Origin: an uncultured Bacteroidota bacterium
GTDB taxonomy: Bacteria > Bacteroidota > Bacteroidia > Chitinophagales > Saprospiraceae
DNA length: 35,876 nt
Assembly: GCA_937861115.1 (NCBI GenBank)
Contig: CALMBD010000202.1
Span: 1 to 35,876 of the forward strand
Direction of reading: 5' to 3'
A program made the position numbers and the translations under genes. The notes under the pieces are model-generated. The model had not been told where the DNA came from. It was given only the letters and a program-made list of their open reading frames with translations, and ran no database searches. Each line of letters begins with the position of its first letter. Position 1 is the first letter of the stretch. Positions 1-7,481 of the stretch are shown here, in pieces.

Positions 1-1454
1 TCCGGCATCGCGGCATCCCGCGCTTTCCCGTCCAGGTCCTTGTCGATGCCCAGGATCGGCGCGGCGTAGCGATTGGCGATGCTGTGCATGGTATCGAGCC
101 GGTACAGGTTTCGGTTGGGGTTGATAAATATAGTGTCCTGGTTGTCGGTATTGATGCAGGGCATACAATGGTCCAAAAAATCGGGATACTGATCGGAGTC
201 GAGCAGGTCGCGCACGCGCACAATGCAGTTGCGCATCTGGTAATCAAACATGGACGGATCGTCGAGCCGGTCAAACAGGGTGATTTGGTCGGCGCGGCTT
301 CCGAAAAGGATACAGTTCCGGAATTGTGCTTTCAGGGGGTAGGCGACGTAGTTGGAGCAAAAATCGTCGAGACACAGCGCATTGCCCATACGCAGCGCTT
401 CGCCGTCGACCCCATAACTGGCTGCCGTGCAGTAGGTAAAGTTGTACTCGCCCCCGTATTCCAGTTGTATGGAGTAACCGGTATTTCCCCAAAACAGGCA
501 GTTCTCCGCGTCGATCCTGGCGTGTATGCCGATCAGACCGCTGCTGGAAGTGTTGTAAATCTGTGTATTGCGCAGGGTCAGATCGGCAGCGGAGTCGACG
601 CGGATACCGATGATGGAGTTGCGCACGATGCAGTGCTCGATCACGTGCCCCTGCGTGCCCGATTGCAGCCAGATGCCTGTCCACTGCCCGGGTTCGTTAT
701 CGAATTCGGGTTCGAGGCGGTCGCCTTCAAAGATCACAGGGTTTTCCTGCGTGCCTTCCACGACCAGCCGCCCGGAGCCTGTAAAGGCCAGAAAGCCGTC
801 GTTGTAGCGGTAGATAGCGGTGTCGGTCACCTGTTTGGCCAATCCGCCGTGTACGTATATGCGCGCGCCTGCCGGGATGCGCACGGTGCATTCGTCGATC
901 ACCAGCACGCCGTAAATAACATAGGGGCGCGGATCGTCCCACACCCATTCGCCGCCGTTGCAGCCGTAGCCCACCACGCCGCCTGCGCCGAAGCGCGAGG
1001 GCAGGTACACGGCATTCTGCCCGTAGGCCTCCAGTACCACGGTTTGCACGTTGCCGTTTGTTTCGAACAGCAGGTTTTCATCCAGGACAAAAGGACTCGA
1101 ACCGGGCGGCTCGTCGGGGTTCACGGTAACCTCGGCGAAGACGTACAGGCTGTCGTTGGGGGCGATCTCGATATTCTCGTGGCTGTCGCCGGGCAACCCG
1201 TCGACATTCAGGTTGAAACGGGAAGCCGCACCGTTTTCAAGGTAAATTTTTGAAATCCGGATGCTCTCCTTGTGCCGGTTGTAAATTTTCAGGATACGGG
1301 TGGCAGAGCCGAGTTCCGTGAATACCGTATCAAAACGCAGGGTATCGGTGCTGAACGCCAGTTTGTCCTCGGGCGCAGTAGTGAATTTTTCCTTCTGGCA
1401 AAAGGCGAGGAAAAGCAGCGGTAACAGCAACAGTGGCAGGCGGCAGGTGGACAT
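1..1454 (-). CDS. Right-handed beta-helix lipoprotein, 3' end outside the window
   Basis: The reverse frame is open from an ATG at 1454 to the window edge (484 codons plus two bases), so the C-terminus is missing. The N-terminus is a lipoprotein signal peptide: MSTCR, a Leu-rich core and the lipobox LAFC, giving Cys19 as the likely lipidated residue. Residues about 30-150 look like a beta-sandwich (RILKIYNRHKESIRISKIYL), followed by short repeated strands such as VIEHCIVRNSIIGIRVD and LRNTQIYNTSSSGLIGIHA. This is the rhythm of right-handed parallel beta-helix proteins, often annotated with 'choice-of-anchor Q' regions in Bacteroidota. The Cys-rich turns are typical of the group. It is probably an outer-membrane or surface lipoprotein. 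Ligand and function are unknown. It diverges from the HtrA gene. Long plus-strand frames across the same bases are antisense shadows. Confidence 0.85.
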   Translation of the reverse strand, partial: MSTCRLPLLLLPLLFLAFCQKEKFTTAPEDKLAFSTDTLRFDTVFTELGSATRILKIYNRHKESIRISKIYLENGAASRFNLNVDGLPGDSHENIEIAPNDSLYVFAEVTVNPDEPPGSSPFVLDENLLFETNGNVQTVVLEAYGQNAVYLPSRFGAGGVVGYGCNGGEWVWDDPRPYVIYGVLVIDECTVRIPAGARIYVHGGLAKQVTDTAIYRYNDGFLAFTGSGRLVVEGTQENPVIFEGDRLEPEFDNEPGQWTGIWLQSGTQGHVIEHCIVRNSIIGIRVDSAADLTLRNTQIYNTSSSGLIGIHARIDAENCLFWGNTGYSIQLEYGGEYNFTYCTAASYGVDGEALRMGNALCLDDFCSNYVAYPLKAQFRNCILFGSRADQITLFDRLDDPSMFDYQMRNCIVRVRDLLDSDQYPDFLDHCMPCINTDNQDTIFINPNRNLYRLDTMHSIANRYAAPILGIDKDLDGKARDAAMP

Positions 1455-1483
1455 TTTTGTCTGGAAGATTTTTGTAAGGATGG

Positions 1484-1491
1484 CAAAGGTA
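1484..1491 (-). promoter_or_regulatory. -7 promoter box for the beta-helix lipoprotein
   Basis: The plus strand reads CAAAGGTA, which is TACCTTTG on the minus strand, an exact match to the Bacteroidota -7 consensus TAnnTTTG. It lies 29 bp upstream of the ATG. No clear -33 TTTG is seen at the expected spacing. Confidence 0.5.
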
Positions 1492-1625
1492 GGATTTTGG
1501 TTGCTTGCGGAATGCGCATGTACTGGAATTCAGCCGCCAATTGACCCCGGATTTTGTCCGCTCCAACCGTCGTCCGGGCCGTTTCCAGCCGGTTTTGCTT
1601 GTGTTTCGGGGCAATCCCGTCCAGA

Positions 1626-1658
1626 TTTGTGTTGTGCAATGTACCGATCATTCGTTTG
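1626..1658 (+). promoter_or_regulatory. Candidate promoter of the HtrA protease gene
   Basis: TTTG at 1626-1629, a 21 bp spacer and TTCGTTTG at 1651-1658 (one mismatch to TAnnTTTG) fit the Bacteroidota -33/-7 pattern. The predicted transcript start is near 1664, giving a leader of about 25 nt before the ATG at 1689. Confidence 0.45.
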
Positions 1659-1688
1659 CATACCATAACCTTATTCAATCATTATACC

Positions 1689-3179
1689 ATGAAAAAGTAC
1701 CTCGTATTGATGGCCGTGGCTTGTTGCGGTGGCCTGTTAGCATTGGGTGGCGCCCGCCTGTTGGGCTGGAACAATTCGACTTCAAACTGGTCCGGCGAGC
1801 GCACGGCGCCCGTTCATTTTGCCAATTATGCCCCCGGTACCGGCCCGGTGGTGGCCGACTTCACCTTTGCGGCCGAAAAATCGCTGCCTGTGGTGGTCCA
1901 TATTGCCGCCAGTATGCGCTCCAAACGAAGTGCAGGCAGCCTGCAAGGGTTTGGTTTCCAGGGACTGCCCGAGCCGTTCAGGCAATTCTTCGGACCGGGG
2001 CTGACGCCCTTTGGCCAGGATATGCCCAATGGCGGAGAGCCGGAACAGGCAACCGGTTCGGGTGTTGTGCTTAGCGCCGACGGCTATATCGTCACCAACA
2101 ACCACGTCGTACAGGAGGCTGACGAGTTAAGGGTTACCCTCAACGACAAACGCGAGTTCAAGGCCACAGTGGTCGGCACGGACCCGTCCACCGACCTGGC
2201 GCTGCTGAAAATTGATGCCAAAGACCTGCCGTTTATCCAACTGGCCAATTCCGACAACCTGAAAGTAGGGGAATGGGTCGTGGCGGTGGGCAACCCCTTC
2301 AACCTTTCGGGAACGGTCACTGCCGGCATCGTAAGCGCCAAGGGTCGCGATATCCATATCGTCCGGGACAAGGCGCCGATCGAGAGTTTCATACAGACGG
2401 ATGCAGTGGTCAACCCGGGGAACTCGGGCGGCGCCCTGGTTAACCTGAATGGTGATCTGATCGGCATAAACACCGCCATCGCTTCTCCGACAGGCGTTTA
2501 TGCCGGCTATGCTTTCGCCATTCCCGCCAACCTCGTGGCGAAGGTGATCGAAGACCTGCGCAAGTATGGCGTGGTGCAACGGGGCTATCTGGGTATCATC
2601 ATCCGCGACCAACCCAAAGACAAGGAAGAGAACTGGCAGCCGGGCGTTTATGTCGACAGCCTGGCAGAAAACAGCGCGGCCGGGCTGGCCGGCGTCCGCA
2701 AGGGCGATGTGATCACCCAAATCGACGGGCAGGCGGTCAAAACTTCACCGGAACTGCTCGAAATAGTGGGCAAGCACAGGCCCGGCGACCGCTTGAACCT
2801 TACCGTGCAGCGCAACGGTTCGGTGCGCGACATAGCCGTCGTGCTCAAAAACCGGCAGGGCAGTACCGATGTGGTGAAGAAAACGGATGCAGGTATCGCC
2901 CTGAGTGCCCTCGGCGCCTCGTTTGAAACGCTGGGTAAAAACGAAGCGAAACAACTGGGTGTGGCCGGCGGTGTCAGGGTTACAACCATTAATCCGGGCA
3001 AACTGTCCAGCCAGACCGATATCCGCGAAGGATTTATCATCCTGAAAGTAAACAATGAGCCGGTATCGGATGTGGACGACATGAACAGGTTGCTGCAGGA
3101 TAAAAGAGGCGGGGTAATGCTGGAAGGCATTTACCCGGAGAATCCCGGGAAGGTTTATTACTACGCTTTTGGGCTATAA
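1689..3179 (+). CDS. htrA: HtrA/DegP-family periplasmic serine protease with two PDZ domains
   Basis: A 496-residue trypsin-like protease/chaperone that degrades misfolded envelope proteins. The ATG at 1689 is chosen because it opens a signal peptide or membrane anchor (MKKYLVLMAVACCGGLLAL); the frame upstream lacks such features. The catalytic triad is complete: His139 (TNNHVV), Asp169 (STDLALLK) and Ser246 (NPGNSGGAL). PDZ1 spans about 320-420 (GYLGIIIRD, GDVITQIDG). A second, more diverged PDZ spans about 430-496 (EGFIILKVNNEPV). Length and order fit the DegQ/DegP group in Bacteroidota. It is probably monocistronic or transcribed with the lipoprotein gene 110 bp downstream, since only a weak hairpin lies between. 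Family assignment is secure; whether it is the DegP, DegQ or DegS functional equivalent cannot be told from sequence. Confidence 0.96.
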   Translation: MKKYLVLMAVACCGGLLALGGARLLGWNNSTSNWSGERTAPVHFANYAPGTGPVVADFTFAAEKSLPVVVHIAASMRSKRSAGSLQGFGFQGLPEPFRQFFGPGLTPFGQDMPNGGEPEQATGSGVVLSADGYIVTNNHVVQEADELRVTLNDKREFKATVVGTDPSTDLALLKIDAKDLPFIQLANSDNLKVGEWVVAVGNPFNLSGTVTAGIVSAKGRDIHIVRDKAPIESFIQTDAVVNPGNSGGALVNLNGDLIGINTAIASPTGVYAGYAFAIPANLVAKVIEDLRKYGVVQRGYLGIIIRDQPKDKEENWQPGVYVDSLAENSAAGLAGVRKGDVITQIDGQAVKTSPELLEIVGKHRPGDRLNLTVQRNGSVRDIAVVLKNRQGSTDVVKKTDAGIALSALGASFETLGKNEAKQLGVAGGVRVTTINPGKLSSQTDIREGFIILKVNNEPVSDVDDMNRLLQDKRGGVMLEGIYPENPGKVYYYAFGL

Positions 3180-3237
3180 CACAAATTTGAGAACGGAAGA
3201 TAGCATTCATGAGGACGGTGCGATGCGTTCTGTGCAG

Positions 3238-3256
3238 GGGCGCGTCGCCCGTTTTT
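3238..3256 (+). terminator. Weak terminator-like hairpin after htrA
   Basis: GGGCG (3238-3242), a three-base loop and CGCCC (3246-3250) are followed by GTTTTT. The stem is only five base pairs, so termination is likely partial at best. It lies about 35 bp before the next ATG. Confidence 0.3.
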
Positions 3257-3289
3257 GTGCCGGTCTCAATGGCTACTCCTATTTTGGCC

Positions 3290-3703
3290 ATGAACAAAAA
3301 TGCGTGTCACATATTACTTTTCACTCTTTCCTGTTTTCCGATGCTTCAATGCAGAAAACAGGCGGAGCAGGACCGGCCTGTAACGTCGGACGAGGTCTCT
3401 TCCGTTGTGGTGGAGTTGCCGGCGGGCAGCCGGCTGTTTTTTGCCAAAGCCGAGGAACAACTGGCCTCCGGCAACTACCCACTTGCAGCACACCACCTGC
3501 ACGAAGGCATAGTGGCGTTTCGTTTCGAGACCGGCCGGGTGCATGGACGGGATGCTTTGGTGATCAACCATTCCATCGACTCGCTTACCCATTTGCGCAG
3601 GCTGCTGCGCCGGAACCAGCCGGTTAGCAGTACCGACCTGCACCGGGTGGTCGAACACGCACTCGTGTTTGTGCCCTGCAATGCTCCCCATCGGGAACAG
3701 TAG
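3290..3703 (+). CDS. Small putative lipoprotein of unknown function
   Basis: A 137-residue protein starting at the ATG at 3290 (MNKNACHILLFTLSCF). This start gives a hydrophobic signal segment ending in Cys residues; the longer upstream frame adds no recognisable sequence. Neither Cys sits in a perfect lipobox (TLSC or MLQC), so lipidation is probable rather than certain. The mature part is mostly helical and rich in His, Arg and Leu (YPLAAHHLHEGI, SLTHLRRLLRR), with no catalytic motif I recognise. The segment FAKAEEQLASGNYPLAAHHL resembles a single TPR-like helical pair. It sits between htrA and the LytS/LytTR pair on the same strand. No family assigned. Confidence 0.7.
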   Translation: MNKNACHILLFTLSCFPMLQCRKQAEQDRPVTSDEVSSVVVELPAGSRLFFAKAEEQLASGNYPLAAHHLHEGIVAFRFETGRVHGRDALVINHSIDSLTHLRRLLRRNQPVSSTDLHRVVEHALVFVPCNAPHREQ

Positions 3704-3721
3704 CCCGCCTGGCCCTTCGTA

Positions 3722-3753
3722 TTGTCCGTTTCGGGTGAAATTTTGTAAATTGG
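3722..3753 (+). promoter_or_regulatory. Candidate promoter of the LytS/LytTR pair
   Basis: TTG at 3722-3724, a 21 bp spacer and TAAATTGG at 3746-3753 (one mismatch to TAnnTTTG). The leader to the ATG at 3778 would be about 20 nt. It overlaps the 3' flank of the lipoprotein gene. Confidence 0.35.
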
Positions 3754-3777
3754 CTCGGTCAATACGTCCACTTTTAC

Positions 3778-4815
3778 ATGAAAAATCAGGCGGTGATTTC
3801 AAAAGGCATTTATTGGAAAATTGCGCTGGCCAGCGCCGTCGCAGCGGGGATGGTTTTTTCAATCGGCACGCAGTTCAGGCTGGGTTTTCAATTCGGGACC
3901 TTCGGGCGCGAATTTGCATTCGGCTTTCTGTTCACGCTCCTCGTTTGGTGGTACAATACGACCGGATACCCGATTTTGGAAGGTCTGCTGCCGGGGCATT
4001 TCCGCGGGAGCCGGTGGTCGCGTGTGCTGCGTGTATTAAGCACACTCTTTTTCAGTTTTGCCATCGTTTGGCTCGATGAGCGCGCCCAGGTGCTCCACAT
4101 CGACCAGGATCTGTCCGGTTATGTACAGCCTGAATACGCCAATGAGTTCAGGGGTATGGTGACGGCCGGCATGGTGATGCTGCTGTTTTTTTTTCTCGAT
4201 ACGATGAGGAAGTACTACCAGACCCGGATGCAGGTAGAGCAGTTGAAACTGGAAAACTCCAATGCCCGGTTTGAGGTATTGAAGCAGCAGGTCAGTCCGC
4301 ATTTTCTTTTTAATGCGCTCAACATTCTGAAAACCATGGTGAAAAACAGCGACCCTGTGAGCGAGGAGTACGTCATCCGCCTGTCCGATCTGTACCGCAC
4401 GCTGCTCCTGAGCCACCAGAAAGAAAAGGTAACGCTGGAGGAAGAACTGGCAGTGCTGGAGAATTACCTCTTTATGCTGAAGGCCCGGTTTGGCGATAAA
4501 CTGGTGGTCTCCAACAGGTTAAAAACGAATGGCAAGGCGACCTACCTGCCGCCGCTGACGCTCCAGATGCTGGTGGAAAACTGCATCAAGCACAATGTAG
4601 TGAGTGCTGACCATCCGCTGCACATCGAACTGTTTGAGGAAGACAACTGTATTGTTGTTCGGAATAAAATACAGGTGCGGCGTTCGGTGGAGGGCAGCAA
4701 CCGCGTCGGGCTCGACAACATCCGTCAGCGATACCAGGCGCTGGGCGGTCGCGCCATCGGGATCGACCAGAACAACGAATATTTTACCGTGCGGCTGCCC
4801 GTGATTTACAACTGA
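3778..4815 (+). CDS. LytS/YehU-type sensor histidine kinase
   Basis: A 345-residue membrane kinase of the His_kinase (LytS/YehU) family. About four membrane segments fill the first 140 residues (near 12-30, 46-60, 84-99 and 127-140), with no separate sensor domain. They are followed by a short coiled-coil linker and the phospho-acceptor motif QQVSPHFLFNALN with His175. The N-box is LVENCIKHN (265-273) and the ATP-lid glycine motif is RVGLDNIRQRY near the C-terminus. It is expected to autophosphorylate and pass phosphate to the LytTR regulator encoded 11 bp downstream. In Bacteroidota such pairs sense unknown envelope or metabolite cues. The stimulus cannot be inferred here. Confidence 0.95.
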   Translation: MKNQAVISKGIYWKIALASAVAAGMVFSIGTQFRLGFQFGTFGREFAFGFLFTLLVWWYNTTGYPILEGLLPGHFRGSRWSRVLRVLSTLFFSFAIVWLDERAQVLHIDQDLSGYVQPEYANEFRGMVTAGMVMLLFFFLDTMRKYYQTRMQVEQLKLENSNARFEVLKQQVSPHFLFNALNILKTMVKNSDPVSEEYVIRLSDLYRTLLLSHQKEKVTLEEELAVLENYLFMLKARFGDKLVVSNRLKTNGKATYLPPLTLQMLVENCIKHNVVSADHPLHIELFEEDNCIVVRNKIQVRRSVEGSNRVGLDNIRQRYQALGGRAIGIDQNNEYFTVRLPVIYN

Positions 4816-4826
4816 AGACGAACGCC

Positions 4827-5594
4827 ATGAACATATTGATCCTTGAAGACGAACAGCGCACGGCGCTCGACTTGCAGGCTACCATCCGCGAACTGGAGCC
4901 TGATGTAATATTTACCGGCGTACTTGATTCCGTCGATGCCGCCGTCAGGTATTTCAAGGCCAACCCGGCCCCAGATTTGGCCTTTTTCGACATCCAACTC
5001 GCCGACGGGCTCAGTTTTGATGTATTTAACGAGGTGGAGGTGCCGTGCCCGGTTATTTTCTGCACGGCGTTTGACGAGTATGCCCTGCAGGCTTTTCAGG
5101 TAAACAGCGTGGATTACATCCTGAAGCCCTTCGATCGCCAGTCGCTCGGCCGCGCCCTGGAAAAGGTGAAAAAACTGGAAAACTTTTTCCAAAAGCGCGA
5201 AGGGCGCCCCGAACGGCTGGCCGGCTTGCTCAACAGCCTGCGTCCGGCGCAGACCAAAAGCGTTTTTCTTGTTTCCCAACGCGACAAACTCATCCCGGTC
5301 CAGGTAGCAGAGATCGCCTATTTCTATATTGAATACGAAGTTACTTTCCTGTACACCTTCGACAAGCGCCGCTTTGTGGTCAACCATACCCTCGACGAAC
5401 TGGAAAAAATGCTCGACCCCCTGTTGTTTTACCGCGCCAATCGCCAGTTCCTGGTGCACATCACCGCCATTGTTGAGGTAGAGCAATACTTTGCCCGTAA
5501 ACTGCTCCTGCGCATGAATGTCGATACAAAAGAGCCTGTGGTGGTCAGCAAAGCCAAAGCCAGCGATTTTATCCACTGGATGGAACACCGCTGA
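4827..5594 (+). CDS. LytTR-family response regulator
   Basis: A 255-residue regulator. The receiver domain spans residues 1-115 with acidic pocket E7/D8, phospho-acceptor Asp55 (AFFDIQLADG), Thr80 (IFCTAFDEYA) and Lys100 (DYILKPF). The LytTR DNA-binding domain covers about 145-250 (KLIPVQVAEIAYFYIEYE, FYRANRQFLVHITAIVEVE). LytTR proteins bind direct repeats in target promoters. The gene is 11 bp after the kinase gene, a typical co-transcribed pair. The nearest plausible target is the small secreted protein gene downstream, which has its own promoter in a 145 bp gap containing short palindromes (inference). Confidence 0.96.
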   Translation: MNILILEDEQRTALDLQATIRELEPDVIFTGVLDSVDAAVRYFKANPAPDLAFFDIQLADGLSFDVFNEVEVPCPVIFCTAFDEYALQAFQVNSVDYILKPFDRQSLGRALEKVKKLENFFQKREGRPERLAGLLNSLRPAQTKSVFLVSQRDKLIPVQVAEIAYFYIEYEVTFLYTFDKRRFVVNHTLDELEKMLDPLLFYRANRQFLVHITAIVEVEQYFARKLLLRMNVDTKEPVVVSKAKASDFIHWMEHR

Positions 5595-5655
5595 GCAGTC
5601 GCACCCGCCACCGTCCGTTTCCCCGGGTTATTCGCCCGGCTCGCCCTTGTTCCGG

Positions 5656-5686
5656 TTGACGGACCGGTTTCGCTTGCGCACCTTTG
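5656..5686 (+). promoter_or_regulatory. Candidate promoter of the small secreted protein
   Basis: TTG at 5656-5658, a 20 bp spacer and CACCTTTG at 5679-5686 (one mismatch to TAnnTTTG). The predicted leader is about 48 nt. The -33 region lies inside an imperfect palindrome, CCGGT-N6-ACCGG (5652-5667), a possible operator. Confidence 0.5.
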
Positions 5687-5739
5687 TAACAACGAATAAA
5701 AAACAAACACTAACACTTAACTATTTCATTTTCAGCAAC

Positions 5740-6129
5740 ATGAAAAAGATCGCATTTGCCCTTGCGCTTGCCCTTGCCGCTACCGGCCTTTTTGCCCAAT
5801 CAACGGGTAGTACAACGCCGGCCAAGCAGGGCGCGGTGGCCCAAAAGGCCGTAGTAAAGAAAGCAGATGGACAGGCGGTGGCTGCCGGCCAGCATGCCCC
5901 CGCTGTAAAGACCGCTACGCAGCCCTCCTCCAACCAAATAGCCGCCGTTACGGGCAACGACAAACCCAAAGCCACGGCTGGAACTAAAGATGCGAAGACC
6001 ACGAACAGCAAAATGGCCTCGGCAGGGGTAGCCAAGAAAAAGCACCACCGCCGTCATAAAATGAAAACAAAGACTCCTGAAAACGGCGAAAACGCTAAAA
6101 CCGACCAGGTAAAGGCGAACAAACATTAA
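5740..6129 (+). CDS. Small secreted Lys/Ala/Thr-rich basic protein
   Basis: A 129-residue protein beginning MKKIAFALALALAATGLFAQ, a clean signal peptide with probable cleavage after AQ at residue 20. This decides the ATG at 5740 over upstream starts. The mature part is low complexity, rich in Ala, Lys, Thr and Gln, with no predicted fold, and carries a strongly basic cluster (KKKHHRRHKMK, 99-109). There are no Cys residues. Similar short alanine/lysine-rich exported proteins are common and poorly characterised in Bacteroidota. A polyanion-binding or envelope-associated role is possible, but that is a guess from charge alone. It has its own promoter and is followed by an intrinsic terminator, so it is probably an abundant single-gene transcript. 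Confidence 0.8.
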   Translation: MKKIAFALALALAATGLFAQSTGSTTPAKQGAVAQKAVVKKADGQAVAAGQHAPAVKTATQPSSNQIAAVTGNDKPKATAGTKDAKTTNSKMASAGVAKKKHHRRHKMKTKTPENGENAKTDQVKANKH

Positions 6130-6151
6130 ATGCAGAAAGAGGTAGTTTTTT

Positions 6152-6183
6152 CCCCGTGCCGTCAAGTCTGCGCGGGGTTTTTT
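6152..6183 (+). terminator. Intrinsic terminator after the small secreted protein gene
   Basis: CCCCGTGC (6152-6159) pairs with GCGCGGGG (6170-6177) with one G-U pair and a ten-base loop, followed by six Ts (6178-6183). It starts 22 bp after the stop codon. Confidence 0.85.
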
Positions 6184-6199
6184 AATGGTTACATTATTA

Positions 6200-6234
6200 G
6201 AGGCTGCGCACCGGTATTCACTACCGGTAGCCTC
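6200..6234 (+). other. Imperfect RNA hairpin
   Basis: GAGGCT (6200-6205) pairs with AGCCTC (6229-6234), and ACCGGTA (6210-6216) pairs with TACCGGT (6222-6228), leaving a four-base bulge on one side and a five-base loop. A T-rich stretch begins 11 bp later (6245-6251). It may be part of a small RNA or a backup terminator. Confidence 0.45.
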
Positions 6235-6270
6235 AGATAGGAAGGTTTTTTGTTTTGATTAGGGTTTCAA

Positions 6271-6307
6271 GCCGCCTGCCGACGCAAGAAGGGCAGGCGG
6301 CATTTTT
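6271..6307 (+). terminator. Orphan intrinsic terminator
   Basis: A perfect ten-base inverted repeat, GCCGCCTGCC (6271-6280) and GGCAGGCGGC (6292-6301), with an 11-base loop and then A and five Ts. The preceding gene already has its own terminator at 6152-6183, so this one may end a separate short transcript or act as a backup. Confidence 0.75.
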
Positions 6308-6553
6308 GTGTCTTCAACCGGGGCTCCCAAATTTGTCCGCAAAACGTTAATTTTTTAACATTCGCCTCTCCAATATGGTACTCGTTACGCTTGTTTTTCC
6401 CTCCCAAACAGCGTGTGCAGGCATCTCTTGTGCCTTGAGTCATTGCCCGGTATTCCAAACATCATTTTGCAGATTGTACTTTCAATGGAAGCCTTCCAAA
6501 GAATGAAATGGCAGGCAGCGGAGTCTTTAAAATATGATTTGCCGGTCCCTGCA

Positions 6554-6582
6554 GGAGCCTGAATACCGGGATTCAGGGCTCC
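6554..6582. other. Hairpin upstream of the GT2 gene
   Basis: GGAGCCTGAAT (6554-6564) pairs with ATTCAGGGCTCC (6571-6582) with one bulged base and a six-base loop. No T-run follows. It lies about 80 bp upstream of the -7 box of the next gene, so it could be an operator-like palindrome rather than a terminator. Confidence 0.4.
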
Positions 6583-6663
6583 GGCTCCCGGCGCGTTTGC
6601 CCGTTTGCAAAACTTTAACGCATTTATTTAAGACGATCTTAACTTTTTCTTAACGCCCGTTGT

Positions 6664-6671
6664 TATTTTTG
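6664..6671 (+). promoter_or_regulatory. -7 box for the GT2 operon
   Basis: TATTTTTG is an exact TAnnTTTG match. It is followed by a leader of about 60 nt to the ATG at 6739. No clear -33 TTG is seen upstream in the AT-rich stretch. Confidence 0.45.
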
Positions 6672-6738
6672 CATCGCTTTACCAAGGGACGGGCCTGGCG
6701 AATGACTGAAACGCCATGACGAGGGTCAGGCAAACCGC

Positions 6739-7443
6739 ATGAAGGAAAAACCCATAATTGATGTGCTTATTCCGGCCTGGAACGAAGAAAATGCCCTGCC
6801 CCTGGTTGTGGCAGGCATTCCAAAAACATGGGTGCGTCAGATAATTGTTTGCGATAATGGCTCTACGGACAGGACAGCGGAGGTGGCCAGGGCTCAGGGG
6901 GCAATCCTGGTGAGTCAACCGGAGCGCGGATACGGCAATGCCTGCCTCGCCGGAATGCGTTACCTGGAAAACATGCCCTCGTCTGAACAGCCGGAAATTG
7001 TGGTGTTTTTGGATGGCGATTTTTCAGATTATCCGGATCAGTTGCCGCAGGTGGTGGCGCCCATAATGGAAGCCGGAATTGACATGGTGATCGGCTCGCG
7101 GAGGTTGGGAGGAATGGAACCCGGAGCCATGACGGCAGCACAGCGTTTTGGCAACTGGCTCGCACCGCTCCTTATCCGCTGGTTTTACGGCTACCGGTTT
7201 AGCGACCTGGGACCCTTCCGGGCGATTCGATGGGACAAACTTCAGGCACTCGGGATGCGCGATCGAAATTTCGGATGGACGGTGGAGATGCAGATCAAGG
7301 CAGCCAAACAAAAACTGCGATGTACGGAAGTTCCGGTGCGCTACAGGAAAAGAGCCGCAGGACACAGCAAGGTCTCGGGTACGGTAAAAGGATCGGTCCT
7401 GGCAGGTTGGAAAATTATTGCAACCATATTCAAATACCTCTAA
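6739..7443 (+). CDS. GT2 glycosyltransferase, dolichyl-phosphate mannose synthase-like
   Basis: A 234-residue soluble family-2 glycosyltransferase resembling DPM1-like polyprenyl-phosphate sugar synthases. The nucleotide-sugar fold is evident: IPAWNEENALP (11-21), DNGSTDRT (39-46), the metal-binding DGD motif at 92-94 (VVFLDGDFSDYP) and IGSRRLGG. The SDLGPFRAI and RNFGWTVEMQIKA segments are typical of this subgroup, as is the YRKRAAGHSKVSGT tail motif. It lacks the C-terminal membrane helices of DPM3-fused or GtrB types. The expected reaction is transfer of a sugar from a nucleotide donor to polyprenyl phosphate at the inner membrane face. The next gene begins 38 bp later. A GT-C enzyme further downstream could use its product (inference). 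Confidence 0.9.
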   Translation: MKEKPIIDVLIPAWNEENALPLVVAGIPKTWVRQIIVCDNGSTDRTAEVARAQGAILVSQPERGYGNACLAGMRYLENMPSSEQPEIVVFLDGDFSDYPDQLPQVVAPIMEAGIDMVIGSRRLGGMEPGAMTAAQRFGNWLAPLLIRWFYGYRFSDLGPFRAIRWDKLQALGMRDRNFGWTVEMQIKAAKQKLRCTEVPVRYRKRAAGHSKVSGTVKGSVLAGWKIIATIFKYL

Positions 7444-7481
7444 AGTCAAAACTTACACAACACCTACTTTAATTCACAAAT

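Larger units (their letters stand above)
6184..6738. other. 555 bp intergenic region with hairpins, no gene
   Basis: No convincing coding frame. It contains an imperfect hairpin (6200-6234), an intrinsic terminator not linked to any visible gene (6271-6307), a second hairpin (6554-6582) and a -7 box (6664-6671) for the glycosyltransferase gene. The first two elements together could be the 3' part of a small RNA. Confidence 0.6.

Noticed and set aside
84-1253. Long plus-strand open frame at the window start
   Set aside because: The opposite strand encodes a lipoprotein signal peptide and beta-helix repeats in a continuous frame, while this frame has no recognisable motif or signal.
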